Shown: positions 36,161 through 46,283, counted from the stretch's first letter. The stretch: 64,000 nt of DNA from Bernardetia sp963719525 (GCA_963719525.1 CAVRCG010000001.1:1426001-1490000); one strand, 5' to 3'. The notes: generated from the sequence alone by a model not told the origin. Made by a program: numbers and translations.

Positions 36161-37036
36161 TTATTTTACTTCTTTTGTCCATTCCATCAAACTTGTTTCA
36201 ATGCTTTCTTTGCGAGCATCATAAAAACCACCTGTTCCTTTTCCCAACTCTTGCGCCTTTTTTGCGTGTGCAACGGCTTCTTTATAGTTTCCTTGTTTTG
36301 CTTTTACTTGTGCCATTGCCCAACTCGCAAAAAAGTGTTTTTCATTAAGTTTCATAGAAAGATTTGCCCATTCGCTTGCTTTTTCAATGTCCAAATCATT
36401 TTGAATATAATATTCAGCAGCCGAAGCATAATCATACCACGCTCTTCCATAAATCCCCATTCCTTTATTGATAGACGCAACAGCATTTGCCTTTGTGTCG
36501 GTCGTAATTTTCAAAGCGATTCTCTTTTTTTCCCAACGCATTACTAAATGCGCTTCCATATCTGATTGAGGTAACACCATAAATGCCAAATATTCACGCA
36601 TATCAGCTTCTTTTGGAGTTACTTCTACACGCAAGATATCGTCGTCTTCTAGGTAAGAAAAAACACCATTTCCCTTTGAATCTTTATTCAAAATAACAGT
36701 CCATTTATTTTCGGTTGGAATGGTAATAATGGCATACGTTCCAGCCTCTACTTTTTTTCCTTCTACCACAACATCAGTACTAAAAGTAACTTTGCTTGGA
36801 GAATTTGCGCCTGTACGCCACATTTCACCATACGGAATAAGCTTTCCCCAAACTTCACGTCCACGAACAGCAGGAGAAGAATACTCAACCGAAATTTTGG
36901 TAACTCCAATTACTTGAGAAACCGAAGCAGCAGGACTAGGAACAGGCATTTCTACTTGTGCGCAAGATTGTTGAATGGCAAGCAAGAAAAGCGCAATGAT
37001 AATAGGAACGATTAAGAAGGTATGTAAATATTTCAT
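36161..37036 (-). CDS. Exported DUF2911 protein
   Basis: This 291-residue protein has a signal peptide (IVPIIIALFLLAIQQSCAQ, with a possible lipobox Cys at about 25). The DUF2911 domain follows, recognisable from SPAASVSQVIGVTKISVEYS, SPAVRGREVWG, PYGEMWRTGANSPSKVTF and AGTYAIITIP. The family is common in Bacteroidota, and its function is unknown. The C-terminal third is helical with a TPR-like repeat (NYKEAVAHAKKAQELGKGTG). It is divergent from uppP with a 219-base gap. Confidence 0.88.
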   Translation of the reverse strand: MKYLHTFLIVPIIIALFLLAIQQSCAQVEMPVPSPAASVSQVIGVTKISVEYSSPAVRGREVWGKLIPYGEMWRTGANSPSKVTFSTDVVVEGKKVEAGTYAIITIPTENKWTVILNKDSKGNGVFSYLEDDDILRVEVTPKEADMREYLAFMVLPQSDMEAHLVMRWEKKRIALKITTDTKANAVASINKGMGIYGRAWYDYASAAEYYIQNDLDIEKASEWANLSMKLNEKHFFASWAMAQVKAKQGNYKEAVAHAKKAQELGKGTGGFYDARKESIETSLMEWTKEVK

Positions 37037-37255
37037 AGAAAGAAGAATCTGATAAAAATAGTGAGTAGTGAGAATTATACTTAAATTATTTCAAAATTTA
37101 CGTAAAAAAAGTATTGTAAGATGTTATAATTCATTATTTGATAAATGATTTAGTTTTTTTTAGGAAAAAGTGATTGTCTTATCAGTAAAGTCTGTTAATT
37201 TTGTGCTTACAAGTGCTAAAAAAATAATTATTTATGAAAAACAAACGACTAATTT

Positions 37256-38119
37256 ATGGAATGGCTTGAAGCTCTCATTTTAGGTATTTTGCAAGGATTA
37301 ACAGAGTTTTTGCCTGTCAGTAGTAGTGGACATCTAGAGTTAGGAAAAGCACTTTTGAGAATAGAACCCTCCGATGACCTTCTTTTTTCTATCGTTCTGC
37401 ACGCTGCAACTGCACTTAGTACAGTTGTTATTTTCAGAAAAGAAATTAGTTTTATCTTAAAGGGAATGCTCAAATTTAGGTGGAATGACGAATGGGAATT
37501 TGCTGTAAAAATCGTAATTTCAATGATTCCTGTGGGAATAATTGGTGTGTTTTTTAAGAAATGGGTAGAGTCTTTTTTCGTAGGTAATATTCCTTTTGTA
37601 GGTGGAATGTTGATGATTACAGGAATTTTGTTACTTATTACTCGCTTAAAACAAGAAAATGCACTTCCTGTAAATGGTCAAAAAGCTATTCTTGATGACG
37701 AAACTACACCAAAAGAAACGCATAGCCAAACAGCTTCTCTCAATCAAAACATTTCTTATTTACAAGCTTTTATTATTGGAGTGGCACAAGCAATAGCCGT
37801 TCTGCCTGGTATTTCTCGTTCAGGAGCGACGATTGCAACGGCTCTTTTGATTGGTGTTCCACGTAGTGAGGCTGCTCGTTTTTCGTTTTTGATGGTATTG
37901 GCACCTATTTTTGGAGCTACACTTTTGGAAGTTAAAGATTATTTAGATAGTCCAAATCCTGCTTCTTTAGATATTTCTTTTCTGTCTATTGGATTTATTA
38001 CTGCTTTTGTAGTAGGTCTGATTGCTTGTTATTGGATGGTTGAGCTGGTTAAGAAACGTAAACTTATTTACTTTGCTATCTATTGTTTGATTGTGGGATT
38101 GATTGCGCTTTTTGTTTAA
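37256..38119 (+). CDS. uppP: Undecaprenyl-diphosphatase
   Basis: UppP (BacA) dephosphorylates undecaprenyl pyrophosphate, recycling the lipid carrier for peptidoglycan and other envelope polymers; loss causes bacitracin sensitivity. The protein has 287 residues with about eight membrane helices. The two conserved motifs are GLTEFLPVSSSGHL (about 15-28) and GVAQAIAVLPGISRSGATI (about 178-196), whose Glu, Ser and Arg form the active site. Length and motif spacing are normal. The start is ATG at 37256; no terminator was found. Confidence 0.95.
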   Translation: MEWLEALILGILQGLTEFLPVSSSGHLELGKALLRIEPSDDLLFSIVLHAATALSTVVIFRKEISFILKGMLKFRWNDEWEFAVKIVISMIPVGIIGVFFKKWVESFFVGNIPFVGGMLMITGILLLITRLKQENALPVNGQKAILDDETTPKETHSQTASLNQNISYLQAFIIGVAQAIAVLPGISRSGATIATALLIGVPRSEAARFSFLMVLAPIFGATLLEVKDYLDSPNPASLDISFLSIGFITAFVVGLIACYWMVELVKKRKLIYFAIYCLIVGLIALFV

Positions 38120-38194
38120 TACTGTTGGATAAGAACTTATAAGATTGGTAGGATTTTGAATACAGATGAATACAAATTTCTATTTTTTAGATTA

Positions 38195-39145
38195 TTAATT
38201 CGGTTTGATTTTTAGAGGAGTTTCTGATTTTATCCAGCCTGCTATATATAATTGTTCGTTAGGATGTCCAACCATATAATCAAAAACTCTTCTTTGGATA
38301 GCATTTGGAGGAAATAAGACTAAATACCAATACGTTTTGTCTTTAATTTCTTTCGCAAAAACTTCTCCCTCCTCATTTGGATTTATAAAAGCAAGTACAT
38401 TTTCTTTATAATTGTAAAATATTGAGCTATCTGATTTTATTCTATAGTTTATCATATCTGATAACAAATAATCCGTAGCAATAGAATCTTTAGAACCAAA
38501 CAAAAACGTACTATCACTTGTCATTAAAACACCAATATTTTTTAGTTTTCTTGCATATCCCAAGCCTTCTTGACCACGTAAATAACACATTTGTTTCTCT
38601 AAAATCAAACTATCATTTTTATAAGAATAAGTTTCATCACACATAAAATAATTATCACAACATCCACTTAATTGTAATTCTATTCTCAAAATACTATTTT
38701 TATCTCTGTAAACTCTTTTAATATTTCCACCCTCAAAAAGTTCTTTTCTTTTATATTTACCCTCTTTATTCAAAGTCCAAATGGCAGCACTTCCTCCTTC
38801 TCCGTAATTTATAGTTAATGGTTGAATAACAACATCTATTATTCCATTATTTTGAGTACACAAAAGAATCATTCTACTTACTAGAGAATGACCTCCATAA
38901 ATATACCAAGAGGAATCTGCTTGCAATATTCTTTCATAAAAATGTCCTACTTGTGTGCCTTCATCAAAAACACCTGCATACTCAAGTTTTCTCAAAATTT
39001 GAAGTTTTTTATACAAAGGAACATGTGCAGTATCTACTTCAATTTTAACTTTAGGAAAAATATCTTCAAAAGTCATTTGTCCAAAACCCTCAAATCCAAT
39101 TCCCAAAAGGAGAAAACAAACCAGAATTAACATTTTAATTTTCAT
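38195..39145 (-). CDS. Exported hypothetical protein
   Basis: This 316-residue protein has a signal peptide (MLILVCFLLLGIGFEGFGQ, cut near 23). The rest is a beta-rich periplasmic or surface protein with several Cys residues (SGCCDNYFMCDETYSY, about 160) that may form disulfides. I do not recognise a family. It directly follows the OmpA gene on the same strand (18 bases), so they may be co-transcribed and act together at the cell surface. Confidence 0.65.
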   Translation of the reverse strand: MKIKMLILVCFLLLGIGFEGFGQMTFEDIFPKVKIEVDTAHVPLYKKLQILRKLEYAGVFDEGTQVGHFYERILQADSSWYIYGGHSLVSRMILLCTQNNGIIDVVIQPLTINYGEGGSAAIWTLNKEGKYKRKELFEGGNIKRVYRDKNSILRIELQLSGCCDNYFMCDETYSYKNDSLILEKQMCYLRGQEGLGYARKLKNIGVLMTSDSTFLFGSKDSIATDYLLSDMINYRIKSDSSIFYNYKENVLAFINPNEEGEVFAKEIKDKTYWYLVLFPPNAIQRRVFDYMVGHPNEQLYIAGWIKSETPLKIKPN

Positions 39146-39163
39146 AGCTTTTTTAAATTAATT

Positions 39164-40798
39164 TTATTGAATAGCAATTTCCACACGCCTATTTTTACTC
39201 CGTCCGTTTTCTGTTTTGTTGGTTTGAGTAGGATTTTGTTCGCCTTTTGGAGTAATTTTGATTTTAGATTTGTCTATTCCTTTACTTTCTAAATAATTCT
39301 GAACAGCTAAAAGTCGCTTTTGTGATAAGATTTGATTGTACTGATTACTTCCCTTCGAATCGGTGTGTCCTGTAAGAATAATATTTTTATTTAGATTATC
39401 CCTATTGAACAATTGAATAAGATTTTCTAAAATTTTGATAGAATTTTGGTCTAATTTGTCAGAATCAAAATCAAAGTAAACGATTTCTAATTTTGTGATT
39501 TTTGTTTCTTGTATCTTATCTATTTCTTCTTTGCAATCATTTATTTGTGTTTTGCCTAATTCCAGTTTTGTATATTTTTTTATCGATGGAATTTCTATTT
39601 TCTTAGTTTCGTAAAACGGTTCTTGTTCAAATCCTTTTTCGGTTTCTATGATTTGTTTGTAATTACTTTTGGTTTTTGGAGGATTAGAAACCAGCAAAAC
39701 ATATTCTCCTTTATTTCTTGCATTGGTAAAACTAACACTAATTTCCTTATCATTTTCATCGTACAAACTCACTTTTGCATCTACAGGATTTCCATCACAA
39801 CCGACAATATTTCCCTCTAAAAGCAAAACAGGCGAAGGTTTTATTTCAGGCGAAGCATTAATCAAATCAGCATAAAAAATATTTCCTTCTCTCACAAAAT
39901 AAGCAGCCTCTCCAGAAGCAGTCAAAACAAAACCATAATCATCTTTATCCGTATTGAAGGGCGCACCAATATTAAAAATTTCAATCGCATTTCCGTTTTC
40001 ATCTAACAAAGCCTTGAAAATATCCAATCCACCAAAACCACCATATCCATTAGAAGCAAAATAAATCGTTTTGTTATCAGCAGCCAGAAAAACCGAACGT
40101 TCATCTTTTGGCGTAGAAATAGGCATTTCTCTGCAAACAGACCATTTTCCAGTTGCATCTTTTTTACTCCAATACAAATCCATATCGCCATTATAATTTG
40201 CGCCAGCAGCCACAATAAAAGTATTAAAATCAGAAGAAACACTCATTCCATCGGTCGCATATCCTCCATATTTCGAAAATTCTCTTCTAAAAAACGTATT
40301 TATTCCTTGTCCTAATCCTTTCATATTTGTCCACGAATTACCTTTCGCTTTAGCTTGATAATACGGACCTCCTTCGGCAATCCAATTTCTTCGCCACGAT
40401 TGAAAAACTACTTGTTGTCCGTCTTGTGTTACAAAAGGTTCGTCTTCTCCAGAAGAACTATTTATAGCTTTTAGGTTTTGTGCTGCTGTCCATTTTCCAG
40501 TTGAATCCTTTTTAGAAAAATAAATATCGCCATCAAAACGAGGTTTGTTTTTGTATAATCCTGCATTGATAGACCAACTTTCTCCTCCTCTACTACTCAT
40601 AAAAAACAAATATTTTCCATCTGGTGTAACCGATAAATTAGTTTCTCTACTTTCAGAATTCAAAACATCTATCGCTTCAATTTTTACAGAATCTGGATGC
40701 TGCAAAATACGTGGAAGAGAATCTTGTGCAGAAAGAAAATTAATTTTGAGAATTAAGATAAGTAAAGTAGATAAAAGATATAATTTGTTTATTTTCAT
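39164..40798 (-). CDS. OmpA-family protein with PD40-like propeller
   Basis: This 544-residue outer-membrane or periplasmic protein has a signal peptide (LLSTLLILILKINFLSAQ) and PD40/WD40-like beta-propeller blades (VTPDGKYLFFMSSRG; GEDEPFVTQDGQQVVFQS; ADNKTIYFASNGYGG FGGLDIF). A carboxypeptidase-like beta-domain follows (about 330-420), and the C-terminus is the OmpA peptidoglycan-binding domain (IVYFDFDSDKLDQNS; TGHTDSKGSNQYNQILSQKR; NRRVEIAIQ). Such proteins tie the outer membrane to peptidoglycan and occur beside gliding and secretion genes in this phylum, but no such cluster is seen here. Confidence 0.88.
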   Translation of the reverse strand: MKINKLYLLSTLLILILKINFLSAQDSLPRILQHPDSVKIEAIDVLNSESRETNLSVTPDGKYLFFMSSRGGESWSINAGLYKNKPRFDGDIYFSKKDSTGKWTAAQNLKAINSSSGEDEPFVTQDGQQVVFQSWRRNWIAEGGPYYQAKAKGNSWTNMKGLGQGINTFFRREFSKYGGYATDGMSVSSDFNTFIVAAGANYNGDMDLYWSKKDATGKWSVCREMPISTPKDERSVFLAADNKTIYFASNGYGGFGGLDIFKALLDENGNAIEIFNIGAPFNTDKDDYGFVLTASGEAAYFVREGNIFYADLINASPEIKPSPVLLLEGNIVGCDGNPVDAKVSLYDENDKEISVSFTNARNKGEYVLLVSNPPKTKSNYKQIIETEKGFEQEPFYETKKIEIPSIKKYTKLELGKTQINDCKEEIDKIQETKITKLEIVYFDFDSDKLDQNSIKILENLIQLFNRDNLNKNIILTGHTDSKGSNQYNQILSQKRLLAVQNYLESKGIDKSKIKITPKGEQNPTQTNKTENGRSKNRRVEIAIQ

Positions 40799-40890
40799 TT
40801 GAAAATTTGAAAGAAATCAGATTGAAATAGTTTTTTATTAGAAGAACGCAAACAAGATAAGAATATTTTGTAATTTTAATTGTAGAAAAT

Positions 40891-40997
40891 AAATGCTATT
40901 TTTTATAAAACACAGATTTTACCAATTAGGCGAATCAAAATTCAAATGCTATTTTTTGTGCAGCACATAGATTTTATGGATTGGACAAATTAAAAAT
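40891..40997. repeat. Imperfect 53-bp tandem repeat
   Basis: Two adjacent copies (40891-40943, 40944-40997) begin AAATGCTATTTTTT and share CACA, GATTTTA and AATTAA blocks. It lies between the OmpA and BtuF-like genes. At 41045-41072 a CTCTGTG-rich motif follows, whose inverted copy is at 35341-35370. Confidence 0.6.
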
Positions 40998-41099
40998 TAC
41001 AATTCGTCTTTTGTAAAAATAGTATTTCAAAAACGTATCTTTATTCTCCGTGTTCTCTGTGAACTCTGTGTTTGAAAAGAAATTTAATAGAACCAAATA

Positions 41100-41918
41100 A
41101 TGCCCATTTATACAGACCAATTAAATAGAAAAGTAGAAGTAACTGAATTTCCAAAACGAATTATTTCGCTTGTTCCTTCTCAAACTGAATTACTTTTTGA
41201 TTTAGGAGTAGGAGATAATGTAGTCGGAATTACGAAATACTGCATTCACCCAAAAAATAAAATCAAGAAAATCACTAAAATAGGAGGAACAAAAGATTTT
41301 GATATTAACAAGATAATCGAACTAAATCCAGATTTGATTATTGCCAACAAAGAAGAAAATTATAAAGAAGGAATTGAAGAATTAGAAAAACTATTTCCTG
41401 TTTGGATAAGTGATATTTCTGATTTGTCTTCAGCTTTCAAAATGATTATAGAAGTAGGAAATATAGTTGGCGCAGGAGATAAAATACGAAAAATACTTTG
41501 TCCTTTGAGTAGAGAGTTTACTGACTTTAGAGAATCAAATGCTTTTTTGGAAAAATATAAAACACTTTATTTTATCTGGAAAGACCCTTTTATGATAGCA
41601 GGGAATGATACTTTCATCAATGATATTTTGAATCAAACAAATTTGGAAAACAGCAGTATCTCAACTCGTTATCCTAAAATTGATGAAGAAAAAATAAAAG
41701 AACTTAATCCACGGATTGTTCTTCTCTCTTCCGAACCTTATCCATTTAAAGAAAAACATATCAAAGAATTTGCTCAATTATTACCTAATGCGTATATTAG
41801 AATAGTCGATGGCGAACTTTTTTCGTGGTATGGAAGCAGACTAAAATATACCATTGCTTATCTAAAAGAACTACAAAAAGACATTGAATTGCACTTTAAC
41901 AAGTTGAAATTAAAATAA
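41100..41918 (+). CDS. Cytosolic BtuF-like metal/cobalamin-receptor protein
   Basis: This 272-residue protein has the periplasmic binding-protein fold of the BtuF/helical-backbone type: FPKRIISLVPSQTELLFDLG (about 18-37), VGITKYCIHP, IGGTKDFDINKIIELNPDLI and later NDILNQTNLENSSISTRYPKID. It binds a metal chelate or cobalamin in the family. It lacks a signal peptide and lipobox: the first residue is MPIYTDQLNRKVEV, so it would stay inside the cell or be exported another way. No ABC permease or ATPase is adjacent. This signal-less form is known in Bacteroidota; its role is unclear. Confidence 0.8.
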   Translation: MPIYTDQLNRKVEVTEFPKRIISLVPSQTELLFDLGVGDNVVGITKYCIHPKNKIKKITKIGGTKDFDINKIIELNPDLIIANKEENYKEGIEELEKLFPVWISDISDLSSAFKMIIEVGNIVGAGDKIRKILCPLSREFTDFRESNAFLEKYKTLYFIWKDPFMIAGNDTFINDILNQTNLENSSISTRYPKIDEEKIKELNPRIVLLSSEPYPFKEKHIKEFAQLLPNAYIRIVDGELFSWYGSRLKYTIAYLKELQKDIELHFNKLKLK

Positions 41919-42107
41919 ATCATTAAAAATTAAACTTTTTTTACTCAAAATCTAATAGTTGGCGTGGTTTGTGTTTTTTCGTATAGTACGTTGTTACTTC
42001 AACAAGTGAACAAAAGATACTCTATTTCACTTACTTATTTTATATAGAAAAATTACTTCATTTAAAATAATATCACTACTATTCTTATCAAAAATCTTTC
42101 TTATATT

Positions 42108-42644
42108 ATGACCAAATTCACGACCCAATCAATTCAAAAATTAGCTTTAGCTTTTATATTTATGTTCTTTATCAGTAGTAGTTATGCTACCAATTCTTTT
42201 TACGAATATTACAACAATGTTTTTACAAATTTGAATGCTACAAGCGAAATGAGTAGCGAGATAAATAAAGTAAAAGACAATCCTCGTGGCTATTTGGTTC
42301 GTAAAGGCGTAAAATACAAATGGGAATTAGAAAAATCTGCAAGACCAGGACAATATACCTATTTTGTACATAGAGAAAAAGGTGGAAAATCTAATTTAGT
42401 TTATAATACAACTATGGTAGCGATTGATAAGCGTAGCTCAACAGGAGATTACACAATCAAAATATTTTATTCTGTAAACAAAGGTTACAAATGGGATATA
42501 GACCGAAATGCTACTCTTAGAATTACTTACAAAAAGGACGGCTCTGTCAATTACCAAGCAACTGGACAAATGTCTAAATTTGAAGACAATAATCACGGAC
42601 TTTCAGCTTCAGAGTTTAAACAAAAGACAGCTCTGAATTTCTAA
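42108..42644 (+). CDS. Exported hypothetical protein
   Basis: This 178-residue protein has a signal peptide (LALAFIFMFFISSSYA, cut near 28). The mature part is basic and beta-rich with a Gly/Lys/Tyr pattern (GKGGKSNLV-like: REKGGKSNLVYNTTMVAIDK; SVNKGYKWDIDRNATLRITY). It ends in a short helix. I do not recognise the family. A terminator follows at 42779. It may be a small secreted or outer-membrane-associated protein. Confidence 0.65.
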   Translation: MTKFTTQSIQKLALAFIFMFFISSSYATNSFYEYYNNVFTNLNATSEMSSEINKVKDNPRGYLVRKGVKYKWELEKSARPGQYTYFVHREKGGKSNLVYNTTMVAIDKRSSTGDYTIKIFYSVNKGYKWDIDRNATLRITYKKDGSVNYQATGQMSKFEDNNHGLSASEFKQKTALNF

Positions 42645-42778
42645 TTTTACTGATGCTTTCGTTCGTCATGCTGCTGCATCTATTTCTTATGCAATCTATA
42701 AATATCCAAATATGATGAGATTGTAGAATTAAAGTTTATAGAAATAAAAAGACAACACGTTTCACTTACTTACTTACA

Positions 42779-42814
42779 AAAAACGACTTCCTGTAAAAAG
42801 AAGTCGTTTTTTTT
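42779..42814 (+). terminator. Terminator before rimK
   Basis: AAACGACTTC pairs with GAAGTCGTTT around a nine-base loop and ends in TTTTTT. Confidence 0.9.
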
Positions 42815-42882
42815 GGTTTTGATAGATTAATCACTATCTTTTACGAACAAAATTGGAGCGAACATTTATTAAAACAAAACTC

Positions 42883-43758
42883 ATGAAATTAGCTATTTTA
42901 TCAGCAAATAAGAATCTTTATTCTACCAAAAGAATTATCGAAGCTGGAGAGAAGAAAGGACACGAAATGATAGTTATAGATCACACAAAATGTGATTTGG
43001 TAATAGAGAAGAAAAAGCCAAGTGTTATTTATAAGGGCAAAGAAATGTCTGATATTGATGGTGTAATACCTCGTATTGGTGCTTCTGTAACCTTTTTCGG
43101 AACGGCAGTAGTTCGTCAGTTTGAGATGATGAAAATTTTTACTTCTACCGAATCACAAGCCTTAGTTCGTTCTAGAGATAAACTTCGCAGTCTTCAAATA
43201 TTAGCTCGTGCAGGTCTGGATTTGCCAAAAACAGTTTTTAGTAATTATTCAAAAGACGTAACAAGTGTAGTGCAAAAAGCAGGTGGTGCGCCTTTAGTAA
43301 TCAAACTTTTGGAAGGAACACAAGGCTTAGGAGTAGTTTTGGCAGACAATAAAAATACAGCCGAATCTATGTTGGAAGCCTTCAACGGACTAAAAGCTCG
43401 TGTAATTGTACAAGAATTTATCAAAGAAGCAGGAGGCGCAGATATTCGTGTATTTATCGTTGATGGCGTAGTGGTTGGCTCAATGAAACGACAAGGAAAA
43501 GAAGGAGAATTTCGCTCCAATCTTCATAGAGGAGGTTCTGCAAATATTATCGAACTAACCGACCAAGAAGAAAACGCAGCCTTAAAAGCAGCAAAAGTAT
43601 TAGGTTTAGGAGTTGCTGGAGTAGATATGTTACAGTCTTCACGAGGACCTTTGATTTTAGAAGTAAATTCTTCTCCCGGATTAGAAGGAATTGAAACTGC
43701 AACAGGAAAAGATATTGCAACATCAATTATCAAATATATTGAGCGTAATGTGGAGTAA
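42883..43758 (+). CDS. rimK: RimK-family alpha-L-glutamate ligase
   Basis: RimK is an ATP-grasp enzyme that adds glutamates to the C-terminus of ribosomal protein S6 in E. coli. I start at MKLAILSANKNLYSTKR (42883), giving 291 residues; the frame is open to a TTG at 42853, but that is less family-like. Conserved parts are RIGASVTFFG, RSRDKLRSLQILARAG, VIKLLEGTQGLGVVLADN (ATP-grasp loop), QEFIKEAGGADIRVFIVDG and ILEVNSSPGLEGIETATG. A terminator follows. S6 is not in the window. Confidence 0.92.
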   Translation: MKLAILSANKNLYSTKRIIEAGEKKGHEMIVIDHTKCDLVIEKKKPSVIYKGKEMSDIDGVIPRIGASVTFFGTAVVRQFEMMKIFTSTESQALVRSRDKLRSLQILARAGLDLPKTVFSNYSKDVTSVVQKAGGAPLVIKLLEGTQGLGVVLADNKNTAESMLEAFNGLKARVIVQEFIKEAGGADIRVFIVDGVVVGSMKRQGKEGEFRSNLHRGGSANIIELTDQEENAALKAAKVLGLGVAGVDMLQSSRGPLILEVNSSPGLEGIETATGKDIATSIIKYIERNVE

Positions 43759-43784
43759 TAAGTAATTACGAATTTGTTTATTTA

Positions 43785-43829
43785 GAATCACAATTATTAT
43801 TTTTATGGATAATGATTGTGATTTTTTTA
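43785..43829 (+). terminator. Terminator after rimK
   Basis: AATCACAATTATTA pairs with TAATGATTGTGATT and ends in TTTTT. Confidence 0.85.
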
Positions 43830-44031
43830 TAAAAGCAAAAGGCTAAAAATAACTTTGTAAGTAGTTCTTTGGTAATCCAAAAGAACTCTGACACTAGTTG
43901 ATGATACAGATATTTCTAACAAAATAAACCTTTCCTTCTAAAAAACCGTTTTTCTTAAAAAATATAAACTAAAAGAAAAGATAAAATAAAAATCACAACT
44001 CCATTTTTTAAACTACAAAAATTAATCGCCC

Positions 44032-44980
44032 ATGAAAACGCTCCTCATTCTCTTTATCGCTTCTATTTCTTCGGTAGCTGCTTATGGAATCATAAAAGTT
44101 AGTCAGTCGCACAAACAGACCTATAATGCATGGATTACACACGTAGAAAAGTACGAAGGAAACAAAATAGATACAATTCAACCAGACCCAAGCGATATTA
44201 CTACGTATCGGTATGTAAATAGGAGTGTAGAATGGAAAACTTTTTTGGCTATGGCAGATACCTTTTCGAATTCCTGCAACGGTTCAACGTTTTAGGACTT
44301 TGTCAGACAACGATGTCTTCAAAATTCGTGAACAGTTTTGGTATATGTCGGGTGCAAATCAGGTGGAAGATTTAGCTATTGCAGCATTTTTTGCCGAAAT
44401 GTATTACGCTGCGCCTGCTTCTATTCGTTATTTTCAAGAAAGATTAAAAGCTGACGGTTTCAAAAATTTAAAAGTTACAGGAAAACTAAACCAGCAAACC
44501 ATAAAAGCTATTCAATCGCAACCCAAAAAACAAATGTGGGATTGGCTTTTAAAACAAAGAAAGAATTACATTTATAATAAAACAGCTTCTGCTTCTATGT
44601 TAATGTATTGAAAAGGATTAATGAAACGAGCAAATGATTTCCATGAAAAATTTGCTTCTTCGTTAGGAGAAGATAAAGCGACCAACGAGATTGATACGTA
44701 TGAGAATACCAAAGTTCCGATAGAGGAATTATTGGAATATGATTCTACACAAAGCAAAAAAGCGAACACTTCTCAAAATAACTTGCAAGACAATTCAGAA
44801 GGAAATGGAGATGTAACCATTATTGTTAGTTCTGTTCCTCTTCAAACTCCAAGGAGTGGAGATACTACAAAACGAAAAGCAAATATAGCTTCGGTTATGA
44901 AAGACGGAGAAATAAAAACGATTAGTGATACCGATGAAAACGGAGTTCGAATTGTGGTAACTTCTGAAAATGATAGGTAA
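44032..44980 (+). pseudogene. Glycoside hydrolase 108-like muramidase, frameshifted and with in-frame TGA
   Basis: Three adjacent reading frames form one 315-residue protein if two faults are ignored. The first frame (MKTLLILFIASISSVAA, signal-like start) changes frame at a TTTT run near 44263; deleting one T joins ADTF to RIPATVQRFRTLSDND. A TGA at 44609-44611 follows MLMY, after which the frame continues as KGLMKRANDFHEKF. The middle, from AITHVEKYEGNK-like start to AFFAEMYYAAPA and QQTIKAIQSQPK, resembles the N-acetylmuramidase GH108 fold with its peptidoglycan-binding part. The catalytic Glu would be in HVEKYEG. The C-terminal tail is low-complexity. Family assignment is moderate. Confidence 0.5.
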
Positions 44981-45028
44981 TAATCATTCATTTGTAGGAA
45001 AAAACACGCCTTTTCCTAAAGTATCAAC

Positions 45029-45066
45029 AAATCCTTTTTTGATAAAAACTATCAGAAAAGGATTTT
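45029..45066 (+). terminator. Terminator after the muramidase-like gene
   Basis: AAATCCTTTT pairs with AAAAGGATTT with an inner TGATA/TATCA arm and ends in TTTT. Confidence 0.8.
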
Positions 45067-45284
45067 CTTTGTTTAATTTTGATTAATAATTTTAAGATTT
45101 ATTTTCAAACTATTAGATTTTGCGTATTTTGGAGTAAAAATAGAAGAAAACTCAAAAAACATATTTTTTAAACTCAAAATCTACATTTTTTTTAACGAAT
45201 AACGAATAGTAACTTTGTAGATTAATTTAATATTTAGATTTTACTTCCATCAAAACTCCTTTCTATAACTTTGAATCTGACACA

Positions 45285-46148
45285 ATGAAAAAATACATTT
45301 ACCTTCTTTTAGTTATTAGTTTACCTTTTTCTATTAGCCTATTGAGTTCTTGTGACAATACAAAAGAAGAAGCTCTAAACGAATCTAGAGAAATAATAAA
45401 AGAACAAGACTCTGAAATCGAAACGATGAAACGCCGTATCGATACGCTAGAACAAACAATCCGTGCACTTGCCAAAACTAGAGAATCGTCTGGAGAAGAA
45501 GCTGGAGAATTAAAAATGAAAGCACAAGAACTTCAAAAAGCTATCAAAAGTTATCAAGGAGCTTTGTCTAAAAAAGAAAAGGAGTTTAAAGAATATCGAT
45601 ATTTAGCTTTAGAAGACAAACGTGTTGCCGAAATTAGAGAAGAAAAACGCAAACTTCGTGAAGATAATGAGTTTATTGTCAATAAAATAAAGCAGTTGAA
45701 GCAGATGCAAGAAGTAAATGAAGTAATGGACGGACTGACAGATATTATTGACAAAATTCCTCCCTTCAACAAATTCGACTGTTATTATAGAGATAAAAAA
45801 GATTTGGAAGCGAGTAGAAAAAAAGACAATGGATATAGTCCAAAATTACTTTTGGTAGAAGAAGATGGCACTTACCCACAGTCAGACATTGGACAAGTAA
45901 TTATAGATTTGGATTTGAATTTTTTTAAACTAGATGGAAATCCAACTCAAGCAACGTTGACGCTTTGTTTGTTCGAAGAGGGAAGCCAAGCTCCTGTTTA
46001 TTGTCAAGATGAAGTGTTTGATACCGAATACAAACGTGTAGAATGGAAACAAGCAGCTTCTACTTTTGGAGCGAAAAAATACTATTTCCAAGTCCGTCAT
46101 GGCGACAGAATTTTGAGCGATAAATACAAATTTTCTATCAAGAATTAA
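45285..46148 (+). CDS. Lipoprotein with long coiled coil
   Basis: This 287-residue protein has a lipobox (LLSSC, Cys near 23) and a coiled-coil stalk of about 120 residues (IIKEQDSEIETMKRRIDTLE, and so on). It ends in a globular C-terminal region with Cys residues, and the mature C-terminus (YFQVRHGDRILSDKYKF) has an Ig-like beta character. I do not recognise the family. It is probably an envelope spacer protein, transcribed in the same direction as the OmpA-type gene 136 bases downstream. Confidence 0.7.
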   Translation: MKKYIYLLLVISLPFSISLLSSCDNTKEEALNESREIIKEQDSEIETMKRRIDTLEQTIRALAKTRESSGEEAGELKMKAQELQKAIKSYQGALSKKEKEFKEYRYLALEDKRVAEIREEKRKLREDNEFIVNKIKQLKQMQEVNEVMDGLTDIIDKIPPFNKFDCYYRDKKDLEASRKKDNGYSPKLLLVEEDGTYPQSDIGQVIIDLDLNFFKLDGNPTQATLTLCLFEEGSQAPVYCQDEVFDTEYKRVEWKQAASTFGAKKYYFQVRHGDRILSDKYKFSIKN

Positions 46149-46283
46149 AAGTTACTTATTCAAAAGAAGAGATAGAACATTGAAAACCAACAAAATTGCT
46201 ATTAAAATACAGATTGATAGAAAAAATACGTTATTCTTTATAAACCTATCCTATTCTAAAAAATAATTAATTTCTATTTAGTA

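Noticed and set aside
44300..44611. A separate 103-residue gene starting with TTG
   Set aside because: It reads continuously with the frames on either side once a single T and the TGA are accounted for, and it starts in the middle of a domain.
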